From positions 147,961,417-148,025,416 of the forward strand of contig NC_053391.1 in NCBI RefSeq assembly GCF_905171765.1: DNA of 64,000 nucleotides. The letters are read 5' to 3'. Shown here piece after piece: positions 46,419-58,910 of the stretch; positions within the stretch are counted from its first letter, which is position 1; every line of letters starts with the position of its first letter. Source of the DNA: Bufo bufo. Taxonomy: Eukaryota; Chordata; Amphibia; Anura; Bufonidae. The translations under genes were made by a program, and so were the position numbers. The notes under the pieces are model-generated. The model ran no database searches and was not told the DNA's origin. It saw only the letters and a program-made list of their open reading frames with translations.

Positions 46419-48129
46419 GTCTGTAATTTGCATTGCATCTCGTCAAGCTGTCCAGCATCCTATAACTTGACTATTGTGCATGTGCGTCTGTGGATTTAGT
46501 GGTTAATTGTATAGATCATTAACAAAACTATTGCAGTTACCGGTTTAAAACCTACGACAGACTAGCATTTTCATGCAAAGGAAATCGTGAAGAAATTCGT
46601 TCACATGAAATTGTTTACTCATTTAATCGAGGATCGTTCACTGTATTTAGACAGCAACAAATTATGTAAGACTCTTGTTTTTACATCGTTCACGTCGCTG
46701 ACAGATCACATGATGTTCCTTTACATCGCCACAATTCAATAGTGACAAATGCTAATTTATTCATAAGCATCAAAGTGTTGAATGAGCGTTTCCAGTAAAA
46801 ATCGTTCACTAGCTACATATTAGCACACTCTACACCATTCTTGTCGAACATAAGCCCTTAGCCTTCAGATTGTAATGGTTATCTGCGCATCTAAATCCGC
46901 CATTAGGGTTTAGATTGTAAGCTTCCATGGAGAGATGGATTGAAAAAAGTTATTACATATTTAGAACACAAAGAAATTGTGGAGAAAGAAAACTGACGCT
47001 CATAGCATTCAGTCTTAATACTTCATTTACTTCGTGAATTGGAAAAATTAAGGCTGGAATCCAATTTGCTACGTAGAGCTGCGACTATGCTTGCATTGAT
47101 GCATGAGAATATATATATGGCAAGTCCTTCTACCCCTACCGTAATATTAATGCCCACAACCGATTTATGGATGTGGCATTCCTATAACAACTTGTCCTAC
47201 AGAATGATTGTGTCATTAATCAAATACAACGAAATTCCTCTGATATTGTTCCTGAATTTGACCCCAGGGGTCTCAGGAGGCATTGCGGTCAGGATACTAC
47301 ATATATATTGGGTCTATGTACACATTGTATCCTAATGTTCCCTTTTGAGTAATGTTAATTGGTTCTTATGTGTAATTGTTGCCCTTTATGAATATTCTGG
47401 TAAGGTTACCCCAATTTAGCTCTACGATTCTGTGTGGTTATGGGTTTCTCTCCTCTTTTAATTGTCTTTTTGTATTTTTTGTGTATATGGGATACCACTC
47501 TACTTATGATTTCTATATTGAGCCCGCTGTGTAATATTTATACAGTGTAAACAGTCTAGATGCACCAAAGATGCAATTCCCCTTGCAGAACCTTTTAAAA
47601 GTGTCTCAAGAACATAGTAAATGTGGTTCAAAATGTGTGCGCCGCTTTTTTAAAATCAGAATTTGGAACATAATCTCTGATCAGATGTTTTAAATTGGCC
47701 TATCAGAAATCGCAGCTGCATGCTAATTGTGTGCCTGCTGAGCAGGGGGCCCACTGTCAGAGGTAAAGCAGGACTTCCCATAGAGAAGGCATTGGCAGCT
47801 TTTCACTCTATATGCTGTGTATAAAATCAGGAAGCACTATGTCGCTTCCTGTTTCGGCTCCAGGGGTCATGTGATGTAGCACTAAATGACCATTCCAGCA
47901 AAATCTGTGCTCCAAAAGCCAAATGGCACTCCTTCCCTTCTTAACCCTGCCATGTAACCAGCGGCTTATGTCCACGTTCATGGTGTTTCCATACCCAGTA
48001 GAACCTGCCAAACAATTTAAGAAGTGTGAAGTGATCCTGAGATGACATCAGCTGGGCACAGCATATATCGCACTGAAATGGTTGAACACATTAATTTCTG
48101 CCAAATATCTGTGCATCAAAAATGCACAC
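46419..48129. other. Unannotated stretch
   Basis: AT-rich, no repeat boundary fixed by eye. The frame at 47039-47335 has no recognisable domain and codon usage cannot support it. Confidence 0.4.
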
Positions 48130-49475
48130 TCCTCCCCTTTAATACCTTGAGGGGTTTAGTTTCCAAATTGGGGTCATTTCTCAGGGGTTCCATTTATTAT
48201 TTCACCCCAGTGCCCTTATAGTTATAGGCCCCTACAATAGGTCTCTTTTATTCCTGACTCCTGTGGTATGTCCACATGTATGGGGCTTATAAAACCAGGA
48301 AGCACAGTATAATAATAGGGCTTACATTTCACACCGACATACAATGGATACAACATATTGGGAACTGAAATGGCATAACTGGAAAAATTTCAATTTTCAC
48401 TTTGCACCATCGACTATGCATTATTGTTTGCAAAACAACTGTGGAGTCAAAATACTCACTACTCCCCTTGGTAAATTGTATGATAGGTGTGGTTTATAAA
48501 ATGCAGTCACTTCTTTTTTTTTTTTTTGTTTTTTTTATTTCACCTCACCTCAGAGCCTCTACAGTTGTTGGCCAGCGCTGTATAAATCACAGCAAATATT
48601 GTCGTACTCAGAAAAATGATATAACAAAATTTGGGGTGCTTTTTCTCCTTTTACCACTTGTAAATATGATAAAATCTAGGGCTAAAGCAACATTTTATTG
48701 GAAGAAATTGAATTTATCGTTTTCACATCCAAGTGTTTCTAAATTCTATGAAATGACTATTGGATCAAAGTGCTTACTACACTCCTTAGGGTCTTTTCAA
48801 ATGCAACATAAGACCTAAAAACCATTCCACTAAAATATGCCCTCTAAATAACATATGGCGTTCCTTCCCTTCTGAGCCCTGCCATGTTCCCATGCAACAG
48901 TTTATGACCACATATGGGGTGTTTCTGTAAACTGCAGAATCAGGGTAATACATATTGAGGTTTATTTTGTTGTTAACCCTTGCTGTGTTACAGGAAAATG
49001 AATTAAAATGCAAAATAGAATTTTTTACATTTTCATTTCCATTTTGTTTTAATTCCTGTGGAGTACACAAAGGGTTCACAACATTTCTAAAATCAATTTT
49101 GATTAATTTGAGGGGTCTATTTTTGAAAAATTGCTTCTAAGAATACTAGCATCTTTAAAAAAAAAAAATTAACAAAATGATGCTAACATAAAGTAGACAT
49201 ATGGTGAATGTTAATAATTTGTAAGTATCACTACCTGTCTTAAAAGCAGAGAAATTTAAATTTAGAAGATTGCTAATTTTGCCAAAATTTCTGTAAATTT
49301 GTGTTGTTTTTTTTATAATTGACCCAAATATGAAGTACGGTTGTGTCACAAAAAAAAAGTCTCAATTACTTGGATAAGAAAAAGTATTTTAAAGTTTTTA
49401 CCACCTTAAAGTGAAACGTCAGATTTGCTCTGTCCAGGAGGGAGGTAAATGGCCTGGTCTGGAAGTGGTTACTAT
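48130..49475. mobile_element. Degenerate piggyBac-type element, internal part
   Basis: AATACCTTGAGGGGTTTAG near 48142 and, at about 48905, ACCACATATGGGGTGTTTC and AACTGCAGAATCAGGGTAA are modules shared with the foldback of the first element (about 1780-2010). It closes with GAAACGTCAGATTTGCTC, AAATGGCCTGGTCTGGAAG and TGGTTA, a decayed right end. No transposase. Confidence 0.6.
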
Positions 49476-50343
49476 ATCTCCCCTTAATGTTGTTTTTTTT
49501 TTATTTTTATAAGTAGTAGTTTCTAGATCTTTCTTTCACAATTATCACAGTGTCCAGACCTCAGACTTGTATCATTACCTTAGGGGTTTGTCACTTTGTT
49601 CTGTTAACAAACTCTGGAATTGATTGTATTTTCTATGAGCCTTTATCCCATTGGCCACATTTTTATTCTCCCACAGCAATGGGAGCTTTTAATATTCTAG
49701 GTATTGAGGTGGAGAAAGATTATGACACCTCACATTTTTGCTTTAGCTCTTTCACATCTTACCTAGCTTGTGTGGTTAACCTTTGATGGATTTCTTTTCT
49801 CACATATTTCAGTGGTTAGACAAATCAGTCATGCAAGCTAAAGGTTAATGTCATTTCTAAATAGCTGTCAATGTAATAAGTGTTTTCTCCCAGGGGAAGC
49901 ATGTTTTATCGGCTGTATGAAGCGAGAAATGACAGAAACTTTATTATTTAGATACTATCAGTTAGGCCTTGACTGGCAATTGAAAACTTGCTTTGAGGGA
50001 TTTTTATACCCCTCCCTGGTTTTGCTTACACTGCTTTCAAGTTCAGCCTGTTTATATGTAAAGTGCTAGCAACTCTTTAAAATGTAAAACTCCATCCATA
50101 GAAAGCTTTCTTTCCTCGTCCTTCAGTGCTTACTGTTCCTGGACAAATGTTGCCTCTGTCATCGTTTGTCGCCTATAATCTGTTATGTTGTCCCACTGAG
50201 AATGGAAAGGGCTAGTTCTTGGCATCACAATGTATGTGATGTATGTTTCTTAGAATAGGTTTTAACGTGGCCTTTTAAAGGGAAATTTGTTACACATAAA
50301 GCTTGAGAAGCTTAAACAAGTTATAATTAATTAATTGTGACAC
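49476..50343. other. Unannotated stretch
   Basis: No gene or repeat boundary seen. Confidence 0.35.
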
Positions 50344-50347
50344 TTAA

Positions 50348-50764
50348 AGGGGTTTGTCCTGGTTCAGAGCTGAACTCGGACACAACCTAATCTGCACTCA
50401 TTCATCATGAATGAGTGGAGCATCAGAGCTTTTTACACTCCGATGCTCTCCCTTGCCCTGTGCTGAATCGCACAGCACAAGGGAATTTTCTTGAAATCCG
50501 GTGACATACCGGGCTCTCCATGGATAAGCTAGGTGGAGGATTCCGCCTAGCACTTACCCCGGTGATGTCACCAGCACTAATGGGTGGCATTTAGCGCTGC
50601 TCTAGACATTATTATTTTATTTTTTTCAGCCCTTGACGTGCGTGATTCAGCGCAGAGCAAGGGGGAGCATAGGAGCCTAAAAAGCTCTGATGCTCAACTC
50701 ATTCATGAAGAATGAATGCAGATCGGGTTGTGTCCAGGTTCAGCTGTGAACTCGGACAACACCT
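50348..50764. mobile_element. T2/Kolobok-type MITE, TTAA duplication
   Basis: A 417-bp palindromic element with TTAA at 50344-50347 and 50765-50768. It begins AGGGGTTTGTCCTGGTTCAG with GAACTCGGACACAACC, and ends in the complement GTTCAGCTGTGAACTCGG with ACAACACCT. The arms include CTCATTCATCATGAATGAG-type dyads and the two C/G-rich blocks near 50450 and 50640. Confidence 0.8.
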
Positions 50765-50768
50765 TTAA

Positions 50769-52468
50769 CAGAGTTACTGGGACTAAGATATTGATGAACT
50801 AACTATCCTCAGGATACCTCATCAGTATCCAGTTGGTTGGAATTTGACCCCTGAAACCCCCGCCAATCAGAGAGGATGAGCATTGCAGCCTAATCATAAT
50901 CCTATGATATCACATCAGTTGGTCATTGGCCTTTCTGTAGCTCAGTCCCATTCAAGTGAATGCCATTGGGATGCAATACTATAGGTGGACAGCACTGTTC
51001 TTTGTGAAGAGACCTCAGAGCTTGTCCATAGCACCTTTAATCAGCTGATTAACAGTGGTGACAGGGCTCATAACCCCCGAATCGGGTATCTGTGACCTGT
51101 CCTGGTAGCTACCGTAATTAGTATTTGAGTCCCAAACAAGTTCTTTAAGATGGACATGCACATCAAGTATATCTCTGAACTTGATTTCAGCATGACTGGC
51201 CAGCCCATCAAAGATCTGAGGTTGTTCCAAGTCTCCCAACAAATACTGATGTTGTGGAATTGAGGTTTATCATCACGTGAAGAAAAATTGCTGCCAGAGG
51301 TGTCATGCCCATGCAAGTTAGACAACGCTGCTCTAAAATATAGCTACTAAAATAAAATTTTCTTCCAGAATGGTCTCCTAACCAGATATTCCTGACCCTC
51401 ATAAAACTACTATGTTATTACTTTTTGGGGGTGTACCTTATAAATGTTTGTAAAAACACAAAGGGGTCTAGAGCAAAATGCATTTTTAAAAGGACTCTGT
51501 ACTGTAATACAATATAGTACAGCTATAAGGATCCCACCCTTAATCTCTCCACTTGTCCTTCGGCAGAACCAGGATCTGTGTATGTCTGCTGGAGACTTTG
51601 TATAAGGTTTCAGAGGTTAGCAGTGTATCAAGCAGTTAGCAGTTTGCTTGCTTCAGTCGTTTAATCCTAGATAATTCATATGCCCAGCTGGCTGGTGGAG
51701 ATTCTTGTCACACCTTCTGTGCGCTACATACATTCAGCATCTTGGCTCAACCACAAAGATGACAGGAAGATTGTCCCACAAATGTGAGAAGGAAGTATGC
51801 ATATTAGTCCACCTGTTGATATGGTTCCCATGTGATCATGTATCATCAGGCTTTTGCCTGGTGAATGACTTGTTCAAGTAGATGCTCTGGGTGTTTTCTT
51901 GTGCATCTCAAATCTCCTTTGAAGTATTTGATGTCTAGTCTAAGCTTATTCTTAACGGATTGCATCTGACTTCACTTGCCGGACTAACTTGCTATTGAAT
52001 TTTTGTTTTTATACCAATGCATGAAGAACAAAAAGGCTGGCATCTTAAAGGTATGTGTCAAATTGAAATTTACATCTGATCTGCCCACAGCATGCTATAT
52101 AAAAGGACGAGCTGAGCATATATATATATATATATATATAATGTGTTTCTTTCCTTTATGCGTGACCAAATGACTGGACCGATCTTCACCAAATTTGGCA
52201 CATGGGTACATCAGGTGTCCGGGAAGGTTTTAGACCGGGTCTCAGCTCTCTAGGACGTACCGTTCCTGAGATATTCCCAAAAAATGACCTGCATTAGCCA
52301 ATACAAGCCTGCAAGCCTTTCTCTTCATATCCCAACTGCCATACACACGGTAACATGTCCCTTATCAGCCATTAGAAGCTCGTAGGCCCTTAGTCTCCAC
52401 ATACACACAGTTTTACTCCAGGTTTCCATAACAACCCAGCCATATTTCTTCACTGCTGTAGATCAGCT
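50769..52468. other. Non-genic stretch with a GATGACC-family fragment
   Basis: AGATATTGATGAACTAACTA with CCTCAGGATACCTCATCAG (about 50790-50830) and the inverted TGACCTGTCCTGGTAGC region near 51090 form a diverged copy of the repeat at 5840 and 9656. A short (TA)n lies at about 52115-52140. No gene is seen. Confidence 0.45.
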
Positions 52469-52471
52469 TTA

Positions 52472-52770
52472 GGCTAGGGCTACACGACTACATGTGTCTC
52501 ACGACAAGAAGTCTCACGACACATAGGGCACAACTACACTGCGACATTGATGTTGCACGACAATTTTTATAATGATAGTCTATGTTGCACTGCGACATGC
52601 TGCGACTGTGACGCGACAGTCACAAAAAAAATCTATCTTGGATGGAATTTTTGCGACTGTCGTGTCAGTCGTAGCATGTCACAATGCCACACTATAGCCT
52701 ATCATTCTAAACATTGTGCTTCATTGGTGCGACAATGTCGCACTACACATGTCGTCGTGTAGCCCTAGCC
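52472..52770. mobile_element. PIF/Harbinger-type MITE, TTA duplication
   Basis: A 299-bp element with TTA at 52469-52471 and 52771-52773. It begins GGCTAGGGCTACACGACTAC and ends GTCGTCGTGTAGCCCTAGCC. Repeated ACTGCGAC/GTCGCAGT and GTCGTGAGAC blocks make it largely self-complementary. Confidence 0.85.
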
Positions 52771-52773
52771 TTA

Positions 52774-54200
52774 AAGGGGCAGCTGCTGTGGAGGTCATTG
52801 TTAAGGGGGCAGGGTCCACTATTAAAAGGGCAGCTGCTGTGGAGATCACTGTTAAAGGGGAGTTCACTATGGATGTTGCTGTTAAGCGGATAGGCCGCTT
52901 TGGAGTTCACGGTTATAGGGGCGGGCACTGCGGAGGTCACTGTTAAGGGGGTAGGGTACTGTGAGGTCACTGTTAAGGGAGCCGAGTACTGTGGAGGTCA
53001 CTGTTAAGGGAGTCGAGTACTGTGGAGGTCACTGTTAAAGGAACGGGGTACTGTGGCAGTCACAGTTAAAGGGACAGGTGCTGTGGACGTTTCTGTTAAA
53101 GGATAACGGTCACATTTAGACACTAATTTCCATTTTCATATATGTAGTTACTAATAACATGATATTCCAGAATCGGTTACTATTAGACTGATTTACCCCA
53201 TATTTAATAAGATTCAGCCCTTAGCAACCAGTCTGCATAAAACTGCAATTTCACTATTCAGTTAAGATGGCCACCACTGCCCTCACCCTGAGGCTAATCC
53301 CGCCTGCCCTCATTACCCACAATGCATTGAGCTCCTCACATGCACTAGCCAGTAACACTAGCCCCCCAAAAGTGTCAGTAACCAGAGCGCTCCCCCCTAA
53401 AGGGTTAATCTCCTGCAGCACAAAGGGGTCCTCTTACTACATGTTGCTTTCATTTATACACTGAGCAGATGGCAGATCTCCCTTCCCTGTTGTGCGCTGC
53501 TCCAACTCTGCATTCTCCAGCTCTGCTGAGTGAGGGAGCGTCTGCCAAGCGCAGGGACAGGGAGAAGTGCACACAGCCCAGGCACTGTTATCAGCTGCTG
53601 GGGAGGACCTGGCTTTAATCATTTACTTACAGTCCCTGGCTGTCAGTAATGTGAGCCTGCATGCTGCGTGCTCCGTCTATCAACAGATAGACGGACCATG
53701 CCTAGCAACCCTATTTTAAGCACAGGTAAAAGTAGGCAGTACAGGGAACAAAACTGTGGAATTAAGGGGTAATTGAATACACAGTGAAAAGTTAAAATAG
53801 GGCCACCAAAGTGATATTAATCACCACAATCCAATACTAAATATAAAAATATATATATTCAACAGTTAACCTTTAAGGGTTTAGACTGCTGTAGAGATCT
53901 CTGTTAAGGGGCAGGAAACAGTGGAGGACACAGATAAGGGGACGGTCCCCTATGGAGGTAAGTGTTAAGGGGCGGGGTGCTGTATAAGTCACTTAAGGGG
54001 GCAGGCCCCTGAGGAAGTCAGTGTCAAGGGAGTGGGGTGCTGTGAAACTCACTGTTAAAGGGGCGGGCTGCTGTGAAGGTAAAAGTTAAGGGGATGGGCT
54101 GCTGTGGAGATCCCATCTTAAGGAGGCGGTGCACTGTGGTGGGGGTCAGTGTTAAGGGGGTGGTGTACTGTAGAGGTCACTGTTATGGGGGATACTGTCA
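52774..54200. repeat. Degenerate minisatellite split by a TTAA element
   Basis: Tandem units of about 36-40 bp of the form GTTAAGGGGGCGGGCTGCTG then TGGAGGTCACT fill 52774-53095 and resume at 53877-54200. About eight units on each side. The frames 52716-52946 and 52743-52970 come from it. The element between the two blocks is listed separately. Confidence 0.8.
53100..53872. mobile_element. TTAA-flanked element inside the minisatellite
   Basis: TTAA at 53096-53099 and 53873-53876. It begins AGGATAACGGTCACATTTAG; the complement of its right end begins AGGTTAACTGTTGAA. The interior has GAGC/CTGC-rich central blocks (53280-53640) and no transposase. Because TTAA is part of the host repeat unit, duplication cannot be told from target choice, but the array resumes exactly after it. 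Confidence 0.65.
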
Positions 54201-54283
54201 CACACAAACATTAATTGAAATAGATTAAATATATCCGTGCGAATCCAGGTCCTTCTGCTAGTAAATAGATAGAATATATATAT

Positions 54284-55327
54284 ACCGTATTTTCCGGCGT
54301 ATAAGACGACCCCCAACTTTTCCATTTAAAATATAGGATTTGGGCTATACTCGCTGTATAAGACTACCCCTGAATGCCCTCCCTGTCTTCAAGACGATCT
54401 TCTCCAGTCCAGGGAACTGACTGGGATCTGTGGATGGCACTGTTATGGGAGGGGGATCAGTGGATGACACTGCTATGGGGAGGGGGATCAGTGGTTGACA
54501 CTGCTATGGGAGGGGGATCAGTGGATGACACTGCTATGGGGGGAACTATGGATGACACTATATAGCATCTTATGCTATATGTGTCATCCACAGATCCACC
54601 CCATGACAGTGTCATCCACAGATCCCCCTCCAAACAGTGCCATCCACAGATCTCCCTCCCCATAACAGTGCCATCCACAGATCCCCCCCCCCCCCCAAAC
54701 AGTGCCATCCACAGATCTCCCTCCACATAACAGTGTCATCCACAGATCCCCCCCATGACAGTGCCATCCACCGATCTCCCTCCCATAACAGTGCCATCCA
54801 CAGATCCCCCCCCCCCCCGCGCCATGACAGTGCCATCCACAGATCCCCCTCCCCGACGCTCAGAGGAGTATACATTTATTAACTGTAATCTGTAACTTTA
54901 ACTTTAAATGAGCGCTCATCTCTTTACTAGGGTACCTTACTCGCAGCACTGGTAATAGGCAGTGCGGGCGGCGCTCACTCACTGACGTCACGCGCCTGCG
55001 CCGCCTAGTGGGAGGAATAGGCACGTAACGTCAGTGAGTGAGCGCCACCCGCACTGCCTGTTAGCGGAGCTGAGAGTAAGGTACCCTAGTAAAGAGATGA
55101 GCGCTCATTTAAAGTTAAAGTTACAGATTACAGTTAATAAATGTATACTCCTGTGAGCGGCGGGGCCCTGTGTATTCTAACCCCCAGGCAAGCTTCCCCG
55201 TCACCATGGGAACGCCTGGGGGTTAGAATATACCATTGGATCTGAGTATACCCGGCGTATAAGACAACCCCCGACTTTTGCAAATAATTTTTAGTGTTAG
55301 AAAGTCGTCTTATACGCCGGAAAATAC

Positions 55328-55330
<3 letters not shown>
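54284..55330. mobile_element. CGTATTTTCCGGCGTATAAG-family element, TA-flanked
   Basis: A 1.05 kb element whose ends, ACCGTATTTTCCGGCGTATA and AGACGACCCCC, are inverted at 55296-55330. TA-rich sequence on each side suggests TA target sites. It contains a minisatellite (54425-54850) and a strong foldback (54870-55155) made of AACTTTAACTTTAAATGAGC and complement, with TGACGTCACGCGCCTGCGCC at 54983 in the loop. No transposase. The family is a known type of interspersed vertebrate repeat; its superfamily was not settled. Confidence 0.72.
54425..54850. repeat. Inverted pair of GGATCTGTGGATG minisatellites
   Basis: Units of about 33-40 bp (GGGGGATCAGTGGATGACAC then TGCTATGGG) run in one direction from 54425 to 54550 and, as complement (CAGTGCCATCCACAGATC then CCCC), from 54580 to 54850. 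C-runs of variable length separate the inverted units. The Asp/Gly-rich or Pro/Ser-rich frames here are artefacts. Confidence 0.88.

Positions 55331-55332
<2 letters not shown>

Positions 55333-55392
<60 letters not shown>
55333..55392. repeat. (TA)n microsatellite
   Basis: About 60 bp of TA directly adjoining the end of the preceding element. Confidence 0.95.
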
Positions 55393-55396
<4 letters not shown>

Positions 55397-55530
55397 CTTT
55401 CAGTAGAACTTACTCATTGAAATTGCTGCTCTTTCTGAGCTGCTGTCATACTTGGTGATTGTACAAAGAGAACTCGATCACTGATTAGGACCGCCCACTT
55501 GACTCAAGTATAAAACGAGCAAAGATTTAA

Positions 55531-55966
55531 AGAGGGCATTTCACCGGTCCTGACATTACAATATTAGTACCTGGCAGTGTAGGGCATATTGAGGAGATGT
55601 GATATTGCTGCTCCATTCCCCTACTGTGCCCCCGTTCTGGTTTCCTGCCCTGTATGTAAATCCATACCATCGGTACACGGAGGAGGAGACGGACGTGATT
55701 CTCAAGGGGCATTTCCTTCTCCTTGGTGGTAAACTGGCCAATCGCAGCAGAGCTCTTCACAGACAGAGAGAAGGAGACGCCCCTTGAGAAACAGTGCCGT
55801 CTCCTCCTCCCTGTACTGATAGTATGAATTTACATACAGGGCGGGAAACCAGAATGGGAGGAACGGAGGAGCCCAGAACAAAAAAAGCAAGATCACATCT
55901 CCTCAATAAGCCCTACACTGCCTGGTACTAATAATGTAATGTCAGGACTGGTGAAAGGTCCTCTTT
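55531..55966. mobile_element. T2-like foldback MITE
   Basis: TTAA at 55527-55530, left terminus AGAGGGCATTTCACCGGTCC, right terminus ACTGGTGAAAGGTCCTCTTT. The right TTAA has decayed to TCAA. The arms are complementary (GTCCTGACATTACAATATTA and complement) around a centre near 55745. Sibling of 36984-37435. Confidence 0.7.
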
Positions 55967-56043
55967 TCAATTGACAATAAATGACAAATTATACTGTTTT
56001 TTTTTTTTTTTTTTTATATCACCAAACTATATATATCTATATA

Positions 56044-57090
56044 CAGGGCTTTTTTTCTCAGAGAAAAGGTGGTGGAACTCACCCCCCCTCCCCTGGCCAC
56101 GCCCCTACCCACCCCTAGGACCACCCCTTTAGAGAACAGGGATGCAAGTAAAATTTGGGGGGGCTATAAAAGTCCAGCCCAGCAAAGAAACCCCCCCAGA
56201 TGGTGATGGCACTGTTAATGGGGGATCTGGGGATGGCACTGTTAATGGGGGATCTGGGGATGGCACTGTTATGGGGTGGAGGATCTGTGGGTGGCACTGT
56301 TATGGGGGATCTGTGGATGGCATCCACAGATCCCCCATCCTATAACAGTGCCATCCACAGACCCCCCCCCCCCATCCCATAACCGTGCCATCTACAGACC
56401 CCCCCTTAACAGTGCCATCCACAGACACCCCCCCCCCCACCCCATAACAGTGCCATCCACAGACCCCCCCCCCCCCCACCCCATAACAGTGCCATCCACA
56501 GACCCCCCCTTAACAGTGCCATCCACAGACCCCCCCACCCCTTAACAGTGTCATCCACAGACCCCCCATTGCCGCTCCAGTACAGTTATAAAATGTGTAA
56601 TTCAATTAATAATAATTCATGCTGCCCCCTCTGTAGTATAACATTCAATATATCCTACTCACAGGGCTACTGTTATATCGTAATGCAGGCCGGCCGGGCA
56701 GACGAGCGGCAGAGTGACTGACGTCACGTGCCTGCGCCGCCTGCTTCATTCATAAAGTAGGCCGGGCAGGCACGTGACGTCAGTCAGTCACTCTGCCACT
56801 CGTCTGCCCGGCCGGCCTGCATTACGATATAACAGTAGCCCTGTGAGTAGGATATATTGAATGTTATACTACAGAGGGGGCAGCATGAATTATTATTAAT
56901 TGAATTACACATTTTATAACTGTACTGGAGCGGCGGGGCCGGAGCACAGTGAACGCACCGGCCCCCAGCTCCTCCTCCCAGTCCCTCCCCGCTGATACAT
57001 CGCAGCCTGCGATGCTGGAGCATGGCAGGCTGCGATGTCAAAAGGTGGCGGAACGCCATTCCAGTGCGTTCCGCCAGAAAAATAGCCCTG
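56044..57090. mobile_element. hAT-type element with minisatellite core
   Basis: A 1.05 kb element with a perfect 8-bp duplication TCTATATA at 56036-56043 and 57091-57098. It starts CAGGGCTTTTTTTCTC and ends AAAAATAGCCCTG; near each end lie GGTGGTGGAACTC and its counterpart ACGCACTGG/GGCGGAACGCC. The interior has the minisatellite 56200-56575 and a foldback (56580-56935) with TGACGTCACGTGCCTGCGCC at 56719 and the inverted CGTGACGTCA at 56773. No transposase. Confidence 0.82.
56200..56575. repeat. Inverted pair of minisatellite blocks in the hAT element
   Basis: GATGGCACTGTTAATGGGGG followed by ATCTGGG units run one way up to about 56320, then CAGTGCCATCCACAGAC and C-run units run the other way to 56575. 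The unit is the same sort as that at 54425-54850 in an unrelated element. Confidence 0.88.
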
Positions 57091-57098
57091 TCTATATA

Positions 57099-58906
57099 TC
57101 ATATATTCAGCTCCACCTCTACAACTGTTGCCTGTGGATTACACTGCACTTTCAAAGTGACAGGTTCCAATTATTGAGTACTGCATTTGTTATTGGGAGC
57201 AGCCAATGGTGAGTCAAAATTAACTGATTCTATGAGAAACTCATTTAAAAATAATGTAAAAATGCTCATTGCTTTCTTTTACATTTGTTTTTCCCTTTCT
57301 TTTTCATTGTGTGAATTTCTAAACTAGTGCAGCATTCTATTTGCCTTAGAGCTGAAACGGTCATATGATTTTTTGTTTTAGAGCTCTTTTCTATTCTGTC
57401 ATTTGGGTTAGGTCATAGTTTCCCCATTTAAATAGTAGAACTTTTGGGGGGTGCTGTTCTTCCTTGTGGAGATTCAGCTCATGTAAGGAAAGCTACCTGG
57501 GAAGCATGTATGCAAATTAGCTCTCCTCCGGAAGAAAGTGGTCTCTCTAGTGCCGCCTACAGGTTACTACCCAGTAATAGTCATTCTCATTAAGGAACCT
57601 TGAAACCAGAGGCATCTGTCTGTAGACAGCTTTGTCTGACTTCTTTCTCCTTGTCAGTACAGCCAGGGTACTGGTTGCCTTTGATATCCCTTACAAAATT
57701 AAGGCATGCCTTGCAGTGTGCCCTGAACACCAAGATGACACACAGTGGTCCATGTGGGTGCACATTACCTCTTAAAGACCTCCTCTCTGTAATACAACAT
57801 GCCATGTTTACATGTGAAATACAGTAAAGACCATTTAATATGTAGTATCTGTGCAGTAGAGAACCCAATTATGGCTATGTGCATAAGGTCTTAATATAGC
57901 TAGTTATACATGTCATAGTCGGTGACCTGTATAGCGGCATGAGTTATTAAAAGGTGAGGACTTAGGACGGATCGTTCAGATTACAGCTGATTACAATAAA
58001 TGTAACACTGGGTTAATTTTTTTATGTTGTACTGTAACAGTTATAGCAGTAGTGTTACAACCTGTGAAATTCGACCTGCACCTCTTCATGTAGCTGAAAT
58101 TAATCTTTAACATAGGTGTTTATTAAAGCTAGTGCAGGCTTCATCTGTATTTGTTCATATCTATGTTGTTAGAACTCAAATGCTTCTGAACATATGCACC
58201 TGTGCAAATATAATGTAGTCTCACCTAAAATACACGAGACCCATAATACCAGTCATGTTTCATAGTCAGATACTTCGCATAGCTTGTAGTTTAGAATTTG
58301 TGAGAAATCGATCACTGCCATGTTATTTTAGAACATGTAATCTTGTTAGATCATCCACTAGATTTATTACCAAATGGGCTTTTGTTTTGATGAGTGTTAC
58401 CATTTTTGGCTATTTTTTTTTTTTTTTATGGACTGAAAATGGAAAAAAAAATATTTAGGTTTTGTACAGCATTTGTCATGTCTAATATTCCTACTGGAGA
58501 TATTGTATCCGACACTGCCAGATACTGCTACACACACCATCCGGATCCCCATTGACAGTGATGGGATCTGGCGGCTTTCTTGTATTAATGCCGACTTTCG
58601 GACAGCAGACTATTGACATAGCTTGGTACCACCCCACACTGCTGGATCTCCCTTGACTATAATGGGGTCTGGTGGTGTTGGGTTTTTCCAACTATGTCAG
58701 ATACAGTAACTCCTGTAGTCTGTTCCTCTGCTGGAAAAGACAGAGATATGAACACAGCCTTGACAATGGAGTCATAGCACCGATGCTGGTTCCATTTTTC
58801 AGTGGACATGAGCTAAACTTGGTTGACACCATCATAAAATAGGCTCCAGTGGTTCTCCAGACTGTAGTGTTGCTATAAAATTTTATTTATTGTAGGCACT
58901 TGTATA
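57099..58906. other. Unannotated stretch
   Basis: AT-rich with no recognisable repeat edge. Small frames on both strands have no domain. Confidence 0.4.
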
Positions 58907-58910
58907 TTAA

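Noticed and set aside
46947..47335. Frame with a hydrophobic tail
   Set aside because: No family resemblance and no supporting structure; 98 codons in AT-rich DNA is within chance.
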